Below, piece by piece: positions 25,264-32,589 of a DNA stretch of 64,000 nt (position 1 is its first letter; each line of letters starts with the position of its first letter). The stretch is from Isoptericola sp044389085 (GTDB lineage Bacteria; Actinomycetota; Actinomycetes; Actinomycetales; Cellulomonadaceae), in NCBI RefSeq assembly GCF_044389085.1, contig NZ_JBIRXP010000001.1:248001-312000 (forward strand), written 5' to 3'. The position numbers were made by a program, and so were the translations under genes. The notes beneath the pieces are model-generated. The model was not told the origin of the DNA. It worked only from the letters and a program-made list of their open reading frames with translations, and ran no database searches.

Positions 25264-25279
25264 TCGAACACCTGTACTA
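25264..25279. promoter_or_regulatory. LexA/SOS-type box upstream of the DUF222-HNH gene
   Basis: TCGAACACCTGTACTA compared with the actinobacterial SOS box TCGAAC-N4-GTTCGA: the first half is perfect and the second matches 4 of 6. It lies 8-23 bases above the -10 (25251-25256), inside the promoter, where LexA would block transcription. Confidence 0.55.
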
Positions 25280-25353
25280 GTCCCTGGCCAATATCTGTGG
25301 ACGATCGAGGCATGGCGCAGGGCGCCTCGCGCCGCCGGTACCGTCGGCGCCGC

Positions 25354-25941
25354 TCAGCGGACCCGGTCGGCGCCGCCCGACGCGACGTAGGCGGCCGCGA
25401 CCGACGCGGGCTTGCGCGCGGCCTGGTCGCGGAGGCAGGCGCTGAACAGGTCGCGGAAGTCGAGCCGGGGCCATCCGGCTTCGACGCCGGCGAGGACGGG
25501 TGCCGGCCAGTGCTCGAGGCCGCGGCCCGTGACGTCGGCGCCGGTCGACCGAGCGAGCAGGTATCCCTCGGGACGCTCCTGCCGCGGGACGTCGTCGTCG
25601 TCGAGCATGTGGTCGACCACCGCCCTGGCGGTCCGCTCCCGGCGCTCGGGCGCCCAGCCGGCACCCGCGGTGACGACCCAGGCGACGTGGCCGCCGGCGA
25701 CCTCGAAGGGCTCGGTGTGCACGTCGAACGCGGTCGTGAGGCCGGTGTCGTGCAGCAGGCCCGCGACGGCCAGGACCTCGTCGTCGACAGGGAGGGCCAG
25801 CCGTCGTCTGAGGTCGGCTGCGAGCAGGGTGGACCGCACGGCGTGGTGCACGAGCGCCGCGGGCGAGAAGCGTTCGAGCACCTCGAACGCGGCGGCGACG
25901 GCGGCGGTGCGGGGGAGCCCGCCCGGCACAGGGGAGGTCAT
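25354..25941 (-). CDS. HD-domain protein (putative metal-dependent phosphohydrolase)
   Basis: A 195-residue HD-domain protein. The metal-binding pattern is ALVHHAVRST (first His), LLHDTGL (HD doublet), and VVDHMLDDDD plus a later Asp. The region AAFEVLERFSPAALVHHAVRS resembles cyanamide-hydratase-like and other HD enzymes. The ATG at 25941 has TAGAGT seven bases upstream (25949-25954), so it is probably leaderless. It diverges from an epimerase-family gene across an 85-base gap filled by a 45-bp palindrome. The substrate is unknown. Confidence 0.78.
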   Translation of the reverse strand: MTSPVPGGLPRTAAVAAAFEVLERFSPAALVHHAVRSTLLAADLRRRLALPVDDEVLAVAGLLHDTGLTTAFDVHTEPFEVAGGHVAWVVTAGAGWAPERRERTARAVVDHMLDDDDVPRQERPEGYLLARSTGADVTGRGLEHWPAPVLAGVEAGWPRLDFRDLFSACLRDQAARKPASVAAAYVASGGADRVR

Positions 25942-25956
25942 GGCGCGCACTCTAGT

Positions 25957-26001
25957 CCCGCGTCCCCGTCTTCTGCCCCGGGCAGAAGGCGGGGACGCGG
26001 G
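25957..26001. repeat. 45-bp near-perfect palindrome in a divergent promoter region
   Basis: Arms of 22 bases (25957-25978 and 25980-26001) pair with one mismatch (a T opposite G at 25969/25989) around a single central C. The core is CTTCTGCCCCGGGCAGAAG and the outer arms are CCCGCGTCCCCG and its complement. It occupies the expected -35 regions of both flanking genes (HD protein and epimerase), so it is a candidate shared operator or cruciform. It is not placed as a terminator, since no gene ends here. Confidence 0.85.
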
Positions 26002-26026
26002 CGTCCGGCTGCGCCAGGCTGGGGGC

Positions 26027-27022
26027 ATGAGGCTGCTGGTGCTGGGTGGGTCGGCGTTCCTGTCGAGGGCGGTCGCGGCCGACGCCGCGACGCGCGGGCA
26101 CGAGGTGGTGGCCGCGAACCGGGGCCGCTCCGGGCCGGTGCCGGATGGCGTGCGGCACGTGCGGCTGGACCGCGCCGACCCGTTCCCGGAAGCGCTGGCG
26201 GCCGAGGGCTTCGACGCCGTCGTCGACGTGTCGCGGACGCCGTCGCACGTGCGGCGGGCGGTGTCGGCGCTGCCCGACGCGCACTGGGTGTTCGTGTCGA
26301 CGATCAACGTCTACGCGGACGACGCCGACCCGGGCGGACCCGGCGTCGGGCGGCTGCGCGCGCCGCAGGCGGACGACGTCGACGGAGCGGAGGACCCGGA
26401 GGCGTACGGCGCGATGAAGGTGGCGTGTGAGGAGCTCGTGCGCGCGGGGGCGGTGACGTCGGCGGTCGTGCGCCCGGGCCTCATCGTGGGGCCGGGGGAC
26501 CCGAGCGGACGGTTCACCTACTGGCCGGCGCGGCTGGGCCGTGCGCGCGACACCGGCGCGGGCACCGACGTGCTGGCGCCGGGCGACCCGGCGGACCCGA
26601 TGCAGGTGATCGACGTGCGGGACCTCGCGACCTGGCTCGTGGACCTGGCTGAGCGGCGGACGGAGGGGACGTTCGACGGGGTCGGCCCGGTCGCACCGAT
26701 CGGCGAGCACCTCGCCGCGGCGGCCCGCGGGGTCGGCGCCGAGCCGCGCTGGGTGTGGGCGGACGACGACGCCTTGGCGGCGGCGGACGTCCGGCCCTGG
26801 TCGGGGGAGCGGTCGCTGCCGCTGTGGCTGCCGCGGCCCGAGTACTCCGGCATGCCCGCGCACGACGCCGGACCCGCGCTCGCCGCCGGGCTGGCGCCAC
26901 GGCCGGTCGAGGACACCGCGCGCGACACGCTGGCCTGGCTGCGTGCGACGCCCGACGCGGAGGTCACCGGCCTGACCGCGGCCGAGGAGGCCACCGTCCT
27001 GACGCACATCGCCGTGCCGTGA
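26027..27022 (+). CDS. NAD-dependent epimerase/dehydratase family protein
   Basis: A 331-residue extended short-chain dehydrogenase-like protein. The nucleotide-binding loop is LLVLGGSAFLSRAVA, a variant of GxxGxxG. FVSTINVYAD precedes YGAMKVACEEL, which holds the Tyr-x-x-x-Lys pair (Y-G-A-M-K). VVRPGLIVGPGD and PMQVIDVRDLATWLV are typical of isoflavone-reductase-like or mRNA-binding-type epimerases of actinobacteria. The ATG at 26027 has CAGGCT six bases upstream. It is divergent from the HD gene across the 45-bp palindrome. The substrate is not known. Confidence 0.82.
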   Translation: MRLLVLGGSAFLSRAVAADAATRGHEVVAANRGRSGPVPDGVRHVRLDRADPFPEALAAEGFDAVVDVSRTPSHVRRAVSALPDAHWVFVSTINVYADDADPGGPGVGRLRAPQADDVDGAEDPEAYGAMKVACEELVRAGAVTSAVVRPGLIVGPGDPSGRFTYWPARLGRARDTGAGTDVLAPGDPADPMQVIDVRDLATWLVDLAERRTEGTFDGVGPVAPIGEHLAAAARGVGAEPRWVWADDDALAAADVRPWSGERSLPLWLPRPEYSGMPAHDAGPALAAGLAPRPVEDTARDTLAWLRATPDAEVTGLTAAEEATVLTHIAVP

Positions 27023-27124
27023 CGGCGCGCCTCGCCCGCCGCTGAGCGCTCGGGAGCGCCCAGGATCGCGCGAGGAGCGGGAACACGCTGGCGCGTCGGT
27101 CTCCGTGAACCTGTGCAGGCCGGG

Positions 27125-27958
27125 TCAGGACGTCGGGTTGCAGCGCGCGGCCATCGTCGCGACCAGCCCGACGTCGGGGCGCCACGGCTCGAGGTTCCAC
27201 GAGTCCTTGTCGCGCGCCCCGAGGGCGTGGCACTCCAGCTGGTCGCGCATCGTGGGCGTGTCCACCTCGGGGTCTGTCGCCACGAGCTCGGCCCAGACGA
27301 CGTCGACGCCCGCCTGGCCCGCCGCCCGCGTCCATGCGGTCGGCACGACGGCGAGCGACCGGCCGCCCTCGCGCTCGCCCCAGTCGGTGCTCTCGACCGC
27401 AGCGGTGCCGAGGGTCGTCGTGACGACCTCGTCATTGCTCTCCGTACCGTCCGTGCCGTCCGCCGTGCCGCCCGACGAGGTCCGGACCTCCAGGTGCGTG
27501 CCGTCGACGGCCAGGAGGCGCGCGCCTCGCGGGGCGGACAGCCCGCCGACCGCCACCCCGGCGGCGCGCACCGTGACGCTGCCGTCGGGGTGCGGCTCGA
27601 GCGAGCCGTCCGAGGTCAGCGTGATCGTCGGCGGGCCCGCGTCGTCGGCGGGCTCCAGCGCGACGGTGGCCGTGCTGCCGCCGTCGGACGAGACGTGCAC
27701 CCGGGGCGCGTCGGGCGTCGCTCCGGGGACCGACACCTCCAGCGTCACGCCCCGCGACGCCACCTCGACCCGCACGGGACTGTCGGGGGCAGGAGCCGTC
27801 GGGCCAGGCGTCGTCGCGCCCGGCGTCGCGGTGGGTGGGCCGGACGACGCGGGCGGGGACGGCGTGCAGGCGGCGAGCGTCAGGAGCGCGGCGGCCACGG
27901 CGCTCGCGAGGGGCGCGCGGGTGCGGCGGCGGGGAGGCACGCGCCCAGTGTCCGTCAC
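27125..27958 (-). CDS. Lipoprotein with a C-terminal DUF2599 domain
   Basis: A 277-residue secreted lipoprotein. The signal ends in the lipobox LLTLAAC, followed by a Ser/Thr/Pro-rich tether (about 30-55). A central beta-rich region of unknown type leads to DUF2599 (about 205-277) with SLAVVPTAWTRAAG and the conserved DQLECHALGARDKDSWNLEPWRP, where two Cys (this one and near MAARCN) likely form a disulphide. The GTG at 27958 has GGAG eight bases upstream; a second GTG at 27940 is possible. It is convergent with the epimerase. The function is unknown. Confidence 0.82.
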   Translation of the reverse strand: MTDTGRVPPRRRTRAPLASAVAAALLTLAACTPSPPASSGPPTATPGATTPGPTAPAPDSPVRVEVASRGVTLEVSVPGATPDAPRVHVSSDGGSTATVALEPADDAGPPTITLTSDGSLEPHPDGSVTVRAAGVAVGGLSAPRGARLLAVDGTHLEVRTSSGGTADGTDGTESNDEVVTTTLGTAAVESTDWGEREGGRSLAVVPTAWTRAAGQAGVDVVWAELVATDPEVDTPTMRDQLECHALGARDKDSWNLEPWRPDVGLVATMAARCNPTS

Positions 27959-28037
27959 GGGGGCGACTCCGGCGTGGCTCCTCCACCGAGGGTCTGGTCC
28001 CGCGCGGTCCGGCGCTGTCGGGGTCTGGAGATCTGAG

Positions 28038-28056
28038 TGAGGTTCGCCTAACCTTA
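28038..28056 (+). promoter_or_regulatory. IdeR/DtxR iron box at the siderophore-interacting protein promoter
   Basis: TGAGGTTCGCCTAACCTTA matches the consensus TTAGGTTAGSCTAACCTAA at 16 of 19 positions. It covers the -10 (TAACCT, 28049-28054) and ends four bases before the GTG start, so iron-loaded IdeR would shut the promoter. Confidence 0.82.
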
Positions 28057-28060
28057 CTGC

Positions 28061-28921
28061 GTGAGCACGCGAACGCTGTCGAAGCCGGTCGACCCGCACG
28101 TCCTCGTCGCCGAGGTCGTCACGACGAAGCGCCTGAGCCCGCACCTGCAACGGGTGACGCTCGGCATCGACGCGATCGACCGCCTCACGCTGGTGGGGGA
28201 CGACCAGTGGTTCCGGCTGTTCCTGCCGCGCCCCGGCCAGGACGCGCTCAAGCTCCCGACCCGCACGTCGAACCTCGGCTGGTACGCCCAGTACCTGGCG
28301 ACCCCGCGCGCCCGGCGCCCGATCGTCCGCAACTACACGATCCGCGCCGCGCGCCCCGAGCTGCGGGAGATCGACGTCGACTTCGTGCTGCACGGCCACG
28401 ACCCGGCGCCCGGCACCGCCCACGAGCCCCTCGGCCCCGGCGCCGGGTTCGCGATGGGCGCCCGCCCGGGCGACCACGTCGGCCTCCTCGACCAGGGCAC
28501 GTACCATCACCGGCAGGCCGCGTGCGACTGGCGGCTGCTGGTCGCCGACGAGAGCGGCCTGCCCGCCGTCGCCGGCATCTGCGAGTCGCTGCCCGACGAC
28601 GCGCGCGGCGTCGCCGTCGTCGAGGTGCCCACCGCCGACGACCGTCAGGACTTCCGCGTGCCGGACGGGGTCGACCTGCGCTGGGTCGAGCGCGACCGCG
28701 CCGCCGTGGACGACCCGGCCCTCGGCGAGGTGCCCGGCCGGGCCGCGCTCGCCGTCGTGCGCGGCGCAGAGCTCCCCGGGGGCGCGGGGTACGCGCTCGT
28801 CGCGGGCGAGCAGGCGCTCGCGGCGGGCGTGCGGCGCCACCTGGTGGACGACCGGCGGTGGCCGAAGACGGCGATCGACTTCGTCGGCTACTGGCGGCAC
28901 GGCAAGGCCTCGCCCAGCTGA
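28061..28921 (+). CDS. Siderophore-interacting protein (FAD-dependent ferric-siderophore reductase)
   Basis: A 286-residue flavoprotein of the ViuB/SIP family that reduces imported ferric siderophore to release iron in the cytoplasm. The FAD domain carries RNYTIRAARPELREIDVDFVLHG (RxYT) and GAGFAMGARPGDHVGLL. The NAD(P)H domain holds WRLLVADESGLPAVAGICESLP and the C-terminal GYALVAGEQALAAGVRRHLVDDR and GYWRHGKA. The GTG at 28061 has TAACCT six bases upstream, giving a leaderless mRNA, and an iron box overlaps it. No siderophore transporter lies next to it. Confidence 0.94.
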   Translation: MSTRTLSKPVDPHVLVAEVVTTKRLSPHLQRVTLGIDAIDRLTLVGDDQWFRLFLPRPGQDALKLPTRTSNLGWYAQYLATPRARRPIVRNYTIRAARPELREIDVDFVLHGHDPAPGTAHEPLGPGAGFAMGARPGDHVGLLDQGTYHHRQAACDWRLLVADESGLPAVAGICESLPDDARGVAVVEVPTADDRQDFRVPDGVDLRWVERDRAAVDDPALGEVPGRAALAVVRGAELPGGAGYALVAGEQALAAGVRRHLVDDRRWPKTAIDFVGYWRHGKASPS

Positions 28922-28955
28922 CCGGTCCGCCGCGCGCCGGAAGGCGGCCCGCCGG

Positions 28956-30095
28956 CTACTCGACGACGACCACCTCGTGCGGCGAGGTGTTCAGCCGGAC
29001 GGCCGCGTCCGGGGTGTCCGCCAGGCCGGGCACCCCGGCAGGGAACGCGACGACGATGTCCTCGATGCGCACGCCGAGCTCGCCCGGCAGGTAGATCCCC
29101 GGCTCGACGGAGAAGCACATGCCCGGCTCGACCGGCGCCTCCTCGCCCTCCACCATGTAGGGCGGCTCGTGCGTCGTCAGGCCGATGCCGTGGCCGGTGC
29201 GGTGCACGAAGTGCTCGCCGTACCCGGCGTCCGTGATGACGGCGCGCGACGCGCGGTCGACGTCCTGGCACGACGCCCCGGGCCGCACGGCGTCGACGCC
29301 GGCCTGCTGCGCTGCCCGCACGACGTCGTGCACCTCCTGCTCGCGGTCGGTGAGCGCGCCGACGTGCACGGTGCGCGTGGTGTCGGAGCCGTAGCCGTCG
29401 GCGAGCCCGCCGAAGTCCATCACCACCATGTCGCCCTCGCGGATGATCCGGTCGCCGGCCTCGTGGTGCGGGTCCGCGCCGTTCTCGCCCGCGCACACGA
29501 GCGTGAAGTCGACCTGCTCGTGCCCGTGCGCGCGCAGCAGGGCGTCCAGGTCGTCGGACACCTCCCGCTCCGCGCGGCCCGCGAACCGGCGCGTGACGAT
29601 CTCGGCGAACACGGCGTCCGCGCCGGCGCACGCGGCGGCGAGGCGGGCCACCTCGTCGGCCGACTTGGCGGCCCGCAGCATCGGCAGGGCGTCGGTGACG
29701 GCGGTGTACGACGACGCGGGCAGCGTGCGCTGCAGGCCCAGCACGTGCAGGGCCCACGCCGTGTCGCTGATGGCGTACCGCCCGTCGGGACGCAGCAGGC
29801 GCCCGACGACGGCGTGCTGGTCCTCGCCGTCCGTCCAGGCGACCGACTCGATGCCGCCGACGGCGCCGACCTCGAGGTCGTGCGCCTCGAGCTGGGGCAC
29901 GACGGCCACGGGGTCGCCGTCGACCGGCAGCACGAGCATGGTGAGGCGTTCGAGCTCGGCGGCGGGGGTGTAGCCGAGGAAGTAGCGCAGGTCGGGGCCG
30001 GGCGTCACCAGCACCCCGGCGAGGCCCGCGGCGGCCGCCTGGGCGGCCGCGCGACGGCGACGGTCGGCGTGCACGGCGGGGGAGAAGGGCGTCAT
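28956..30095 (-). CDS. M24 family Xaa-Pro aminopeptidase-like metallopeptidase
   Basis: A 379-residue two-domain M24 peptidase. All five metal ligands are visible: Asp in VVMDFGG, Asp in GSDTTRT, His in HRTGHGIGL, Glu in SVEPGIYL and Glu in VRIEDIV. It should be an active di-metal enzyme cleaving Xaa-Pro bonds, in contrast to the metal-less DoeA-like protein at 1338-2600. The N-domain (about 1-145) is the creatinase type. The ATG at 30095 is the usual start; the -10-like CACGCT six bases above it is weak. It is convergent with the SIP gene and follows the oxidoreductase gene on the same strand. Confidence 0.92.
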   Translation of the reverse strand: MTPFSPAVHADRRRRAAAQAAAAGLAGVLVTPGPDLRYFLGYTPAAELERLTMLVLPVDGDPVAVVPQLEAHDLEVGAVGGIESVAWTDGEDQHAVVGRLLRPDGRYAISDTAWALHVLGLQRTLPASSYTAVTDALPMLRAAKSADEVARLAAACAGADAVFAEIVTRRFAGRAEREVSDDLDALLRAHGHEQVDFTLVCAGENGADPHHEAGDRIIREGDMVVMDFGGLADGYGSDTTRTVHVGALTDREQEVHDVVRAAQQAGVDAVRPGASCQDVDRASRAVITDAGYGEHFVHRTGHGIGLTTHEPPYMVEGEEAPVEPGMCFSVEPGIYLPGELGVRIEDIVVAFPAGVPGLADTPDAAVRLNTSPHEVVVVE

Positions 30096-30135
30096 GTGCC
30101 CAGCGTGCCGCGCGCGGCCCCGACCTGCACCACGG

Positions 30136-31059
30136 TCAGACGCGGACCACGATCTTGCCGCGGCCGTGGCCCGACTCGGAGGCCCGGTGGGCGTCGGCGG
30201 CGTCGGCGAGGTCGAAGACCTGGCCCACCTCCACCGTCACCTTCCCGGAGTCGATCAGCGCACCGAGCGCCTCGAGGTCGGCGCTGGACGGGCGCACCCA
30301 CACGTAGTGCCCGCCGTGCTCGGTGCGCGCCGCGGCGTCCGTGATGGACGTGACGACGCCGCCGGGCGCGAGCACGGCGGCGCTCGTCGCGACGGCGTCG
30401 CCGCCCACGTAGTCGAGCGCGACGTCGACGCCGTCCGGGGCGAGGGCGCGGACGCGGTCGGCGAGGCCGTCGCCGTAGGTGACGGGCTCGGCGCCGAGGC
30501 CGCGCAGGAAGTCGTGGTTCGCCTCGCTCGCGGTGCCGATCACCCGGGCCCCGAGGCTGCGCGCGATCTGCACGGCGAAGGAGCCGACGCCGCCTGCCGC
30601 CGCGTGCACCAGCACGGTCTGGCCCTCGCGCACGCCCGAGCGCAGGATCGTCTGGTACGCCGTGAGCCCCGCGAGCGGCACGCCCGCCGCCTCCTCGAAG
30701 CTCAGCGACGCCGGCTTGCGCGCCAGCGTGCGCACCGGGGCCGCGACGAGCTCGGCGAACGTCCCGCCGTGCACCCAGTCCTTGCGGACGTACCCGTAGA
30801 CCTCGTCGCCGACCTCGTACTCGGGGGTGTCCAGGCCGACCTGCTCCACGACCCCGGCCACGTCCCACCCCGGGACCACGGGGAACTGGGTGTCGAGGAG
30901 CCCGGCGAGGTAGCCCTCGCGGACCTTCCAGTCGACGGGGTTGACGGACGCGGCGCGGACGCGGACGACGACGGAGTCGGGCCCGGCCTGCGGGTCGGGC
31001 TGCTCCGTGAGCTCGAGGACGTCGGATCCGCCGAAGCGGGAGTAGGTGATGGCTCGCAT
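30136..31059 (-). CDS. NADP-dependent medium-chain (quinone-type) oxidoreductase
   Basis: A 307-residue MDR protein without structural zinc, quinone-oxidoreductase-like. The N-domain is MRAITYSRFGGSDVLELTEQPDP with ASVNPVDWKVREGY and GWDVAGVVEQVG. The Rossmann fold is VLVHAAAGGVGSFAVQIARSLGARVIGTAS. The Cys and His zinc ligands of true alcohol dehydrogenases are absent. The family reduces quinones or activated alkenes with NADPH. The ATG at 31059 is conserved as MRAI; no clear ribosome site precedes it. It sits 40 bases upstream of the M24 gene and could share its transcript. Confidence 0.88.
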   Translation of the reverse strand: MRAITYSRFGGSDVLELTEQPDPQAGPDSVVVRVRAASVNPVDWKVREGYLAGLLDTQFPVVPGWDVAGVVEQVGLDTPEYEVGDEVYGYVRKDWVHGGTFAELVAAPVRTLARKPASLSFEEAAGVPLAGLTAYQTILRSGVREGQTVLVHAAAGGVGSFAVQIARSLGARVIGTASEANHDFLRGLGAEPVTYGDGLADRVRALAPDGVDVALDYVGGDAVATSAAVLAPGGVVTSITDAAARTEHGGHYVWVRPSSADLEALGALIDSGKVTVEVGQVFDLADAADAHRASESGHGRGKIVVRV

Positions 31060-31073
31060 GCCGGGCACAACAG

Positions 31074-31108
31074 GGGCCGGGCCGCGAGGAATTCCCGCGA
31101 CCCGGCCC
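31074..31108 (-). terminator. Hairpin downstream of the DUF981 gene
   Basis: GGGCCGGG (31074-31081) pairs with CCCGGCCC (31101-31108), extended by an inner CGCG/CGCG stem around AGGAATTCC. It begins 19 bases after the DUF981 stop on the minus strand. There is no T-run. It likely separates DUF981 from the oxidoreductase gene. Confidence 0.5.
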
Positions 31109-31127
31109 GACCGGTGTGAGGCGGAGG

Positions 31128-31847
31128 TCAGCCCATCGTGTTGACGATCAGCCCGATGTGGGTGAAGAAGTTCATGGCGCCGAACAGCAGGAACGCGAGG
31201 CCGGCGAGGCCCCAGGCCCAGCCGATGACGACGCGCAGGCCGCGACCGGCGCCGTCGCGCAGGGCCAGCGGGAAGAGGATCGCCCCGACGCCGACGAGCG
31301 CGATGAGCCCGGACATGAAGATCGCCTCGACGAGCGGGTAGGCCGCGAACGCGCCCGAGATCGGCTCCTGCGGCGGCGCCGCGAAGAGCTGGTAGGTGAC
31401 GCCGGCGATCGCGATGGCGATCAGGCCGAGGCCCATGCCGAGCACGAACACGGAGACCGGGCGGGCGACGGCGCGCAGGTGGTCGGTGGCGTCCTCGCGT
31501 GCCAGCGCCGCCTTGCCCCGCGTCCACAGGTAGAACGCGGCGGCGAGCATGAGCACGCCGAAGGCGAGGCTCGTCTCGCCGAAGATGATGTTGTCGAACG
31601 GGAAGCCGCCGGCCGCCAGGGGCCAGGTGAGCGTCATGTGCAGCCCGGTGGCGGTGAGGATCAGCCCGAGCACGCCGAACGCGAGCGACCAGCCCTCCGT
31701 CACGACCTTCTCCGGGGCGCGCAGCAGCTCGCGGCCGAGCCACACGAGGAGGATGAGGCCGGCGCCGACGGCGACCGACATCACGGTGTTGTACGTGGGC
31801 ATCTGCGCCCAGTCGATCACGAGGCCATCCGCGGCCATGAGGTTCAC
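31128..31847 (-). CDS. DUF981 family membrane protein
   Basis: A 239-residue integral membrane protein with six or seven helices, beginning with TYNTVMSVAVGAGLILLVWLGRELL and including the DUF981-like WSLAFGVLGLILTATGLHMTLTWPL and FGETSLAFGVLMLAAAFYLW blocks. The GTG at 31847 follows AAGGAG by 11 bases; an ATG nine bases further in is possible. A four-codon frame (ATG-AAC-GAG-CTG-TGA) fills the space between the ribosome site and the GTG, its stop overlapping the start. It is divergent from a TetR gene and probably its target. The function is unknown. Confidence 0.82.
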   Translation of the reverse strand: MNLMAADGLVIDWAQMPTYNTVMSVAVGAGLILLVWLGRELLRAPEKVVTEGWSLAFGVLGLILTATGLHMTLTWPLAAGGFPFDNIIFGETSLAFGVLMLAAAFYLWTRGKAALAREDATDHLRAVARPVSVFVLGMGLGLIAIAIAGVTYQLFAAPPQEPISGAFAAYPLVEAIFMSGLIALVGVGAILFPLALRDGAGRGLRVVIGWAWGLAGLAFLLFGAMNFFTHIGLIVNTMG

Positions 31848-31905
31848 AGCTCGTTCATCTCCTTGGTTCTCGCCGCCCGACGGCGGACTGTCGCTCGGCT
31901 AAACC

Positions 31906-31917
31906 ATACGCGCGTAT
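31906..31917. promoter_or_regulatory. Palindrome ATACGCGCGTAT, likely TetR operator
   Basis: Perfect 12-bp palindrome between the divergent DUF981 and TetR genes, flanked by AACC on the left and, one base out, GGTT on the right. It lies about 45-55 bases upstream of the TetR start and close to where a DUF981 promoter must be. Confidence 0.6.
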
Positions 31918-31962
31918 AGGTTATTCCGGTGCCGTCGCCGTCCCGTGCCTACGATGGGCGGC

Positions 31963-32580
31963 GTGACGGAGGACGACCGGCCGCGGCGGCGCCGCATGGT
32001 CCAGGGGCGCGGCGCCGACAAGCAGCGCCGGATGGTCGAGGCCGCGGCGACGCTGCTCATCGACGAGGGGTTCGACGCCGTCACGCACCGCCGCGTCGCC
32101 GAGGCCGCCCGCCTGCCGCCCGGCTCGGCGTCGTACTACTTCCCGTCCAGCGCGGCGCTCGTCGCGGCCGCGGTGGAGGCCGCCGAGGACGTCCGGGGTG
32201 CCGCGGCGCAGGCCGCCGCGGACGCGCTGCCCCGCCGTCGGCGGTCCGCGGCCACGACGGCGCGGCTCCTGATCGAGGTCCTGTACGCGCCGCACGTCGA
32301 CGACGCGGTCGTGACCCGCCGGCTCGACCCGATGACGACCGCGATGCGTGACCCGCGGCTGCAGCCGATCATGCGTCGCTCGCGCCCGCGGCTGCTCGAC
32401 GCCGCCCGCACGGTGCTGCGGGCCTCCGGGTTCGAGGCCGCGTCCGCGGACCCGCGCGACGTCGACCTCGTGGCGCACCTGGTCGACGCGGCGCTGCTCA
32501 CCGCGGCGTCGTCCGGGGCCGACGGCGTGCTGGACCGCGCGGCGCAGACGGTGGCCCGCCTGCTCGACCGCTGGCGCTGA
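31963..32580 (+). CDS. TetR family transcriptional regulator
   Basis: A 205-residue repressor. The helix-turn-helix DAVTHRRVAEAARLPPGSASYYFPSSAAL is clear and a Pro/Arg-rich N-terminal tail precedes it. The C-domain (about 80-200) has no recognisable ligand motif. The GTG at 31963 has TACGAT seven bases upstream (leaderless); an in-frame GTG at 31945 lies ahead of that -10 and is unlikely. It diverges from the DUF981 membrane protein gene, its probable target. Confidence 0.88.
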   Translation: MTEDDRPRRRRMVQGRGADKQRRMVEAAATLLIDEGFDAVTHRRVAEAARLPPGSASYYFPSSAALVAAAVEAAEDVRGAAAQAAADALPRRRRSAATTARLLIEVLYAPHVDDAVVTRRLDPMTTAMRDPRLQPIMRRSRPRLLDAARTVLRASGFEAASADPRDVDLVAHLVDAALLTAASSGADGVLDRAAQTVARLLDRWR

Positions 32581-32589
32581 CGCGAGGCG

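Noticed and set aside
28956..30095. Considered as a second ectoine hydrolase
   Set aside because: All five M24 metal ligands are intact, so it is an ordinary Xaa-Pro-type metallopeptidase, unlike the protein at 1338-2600.
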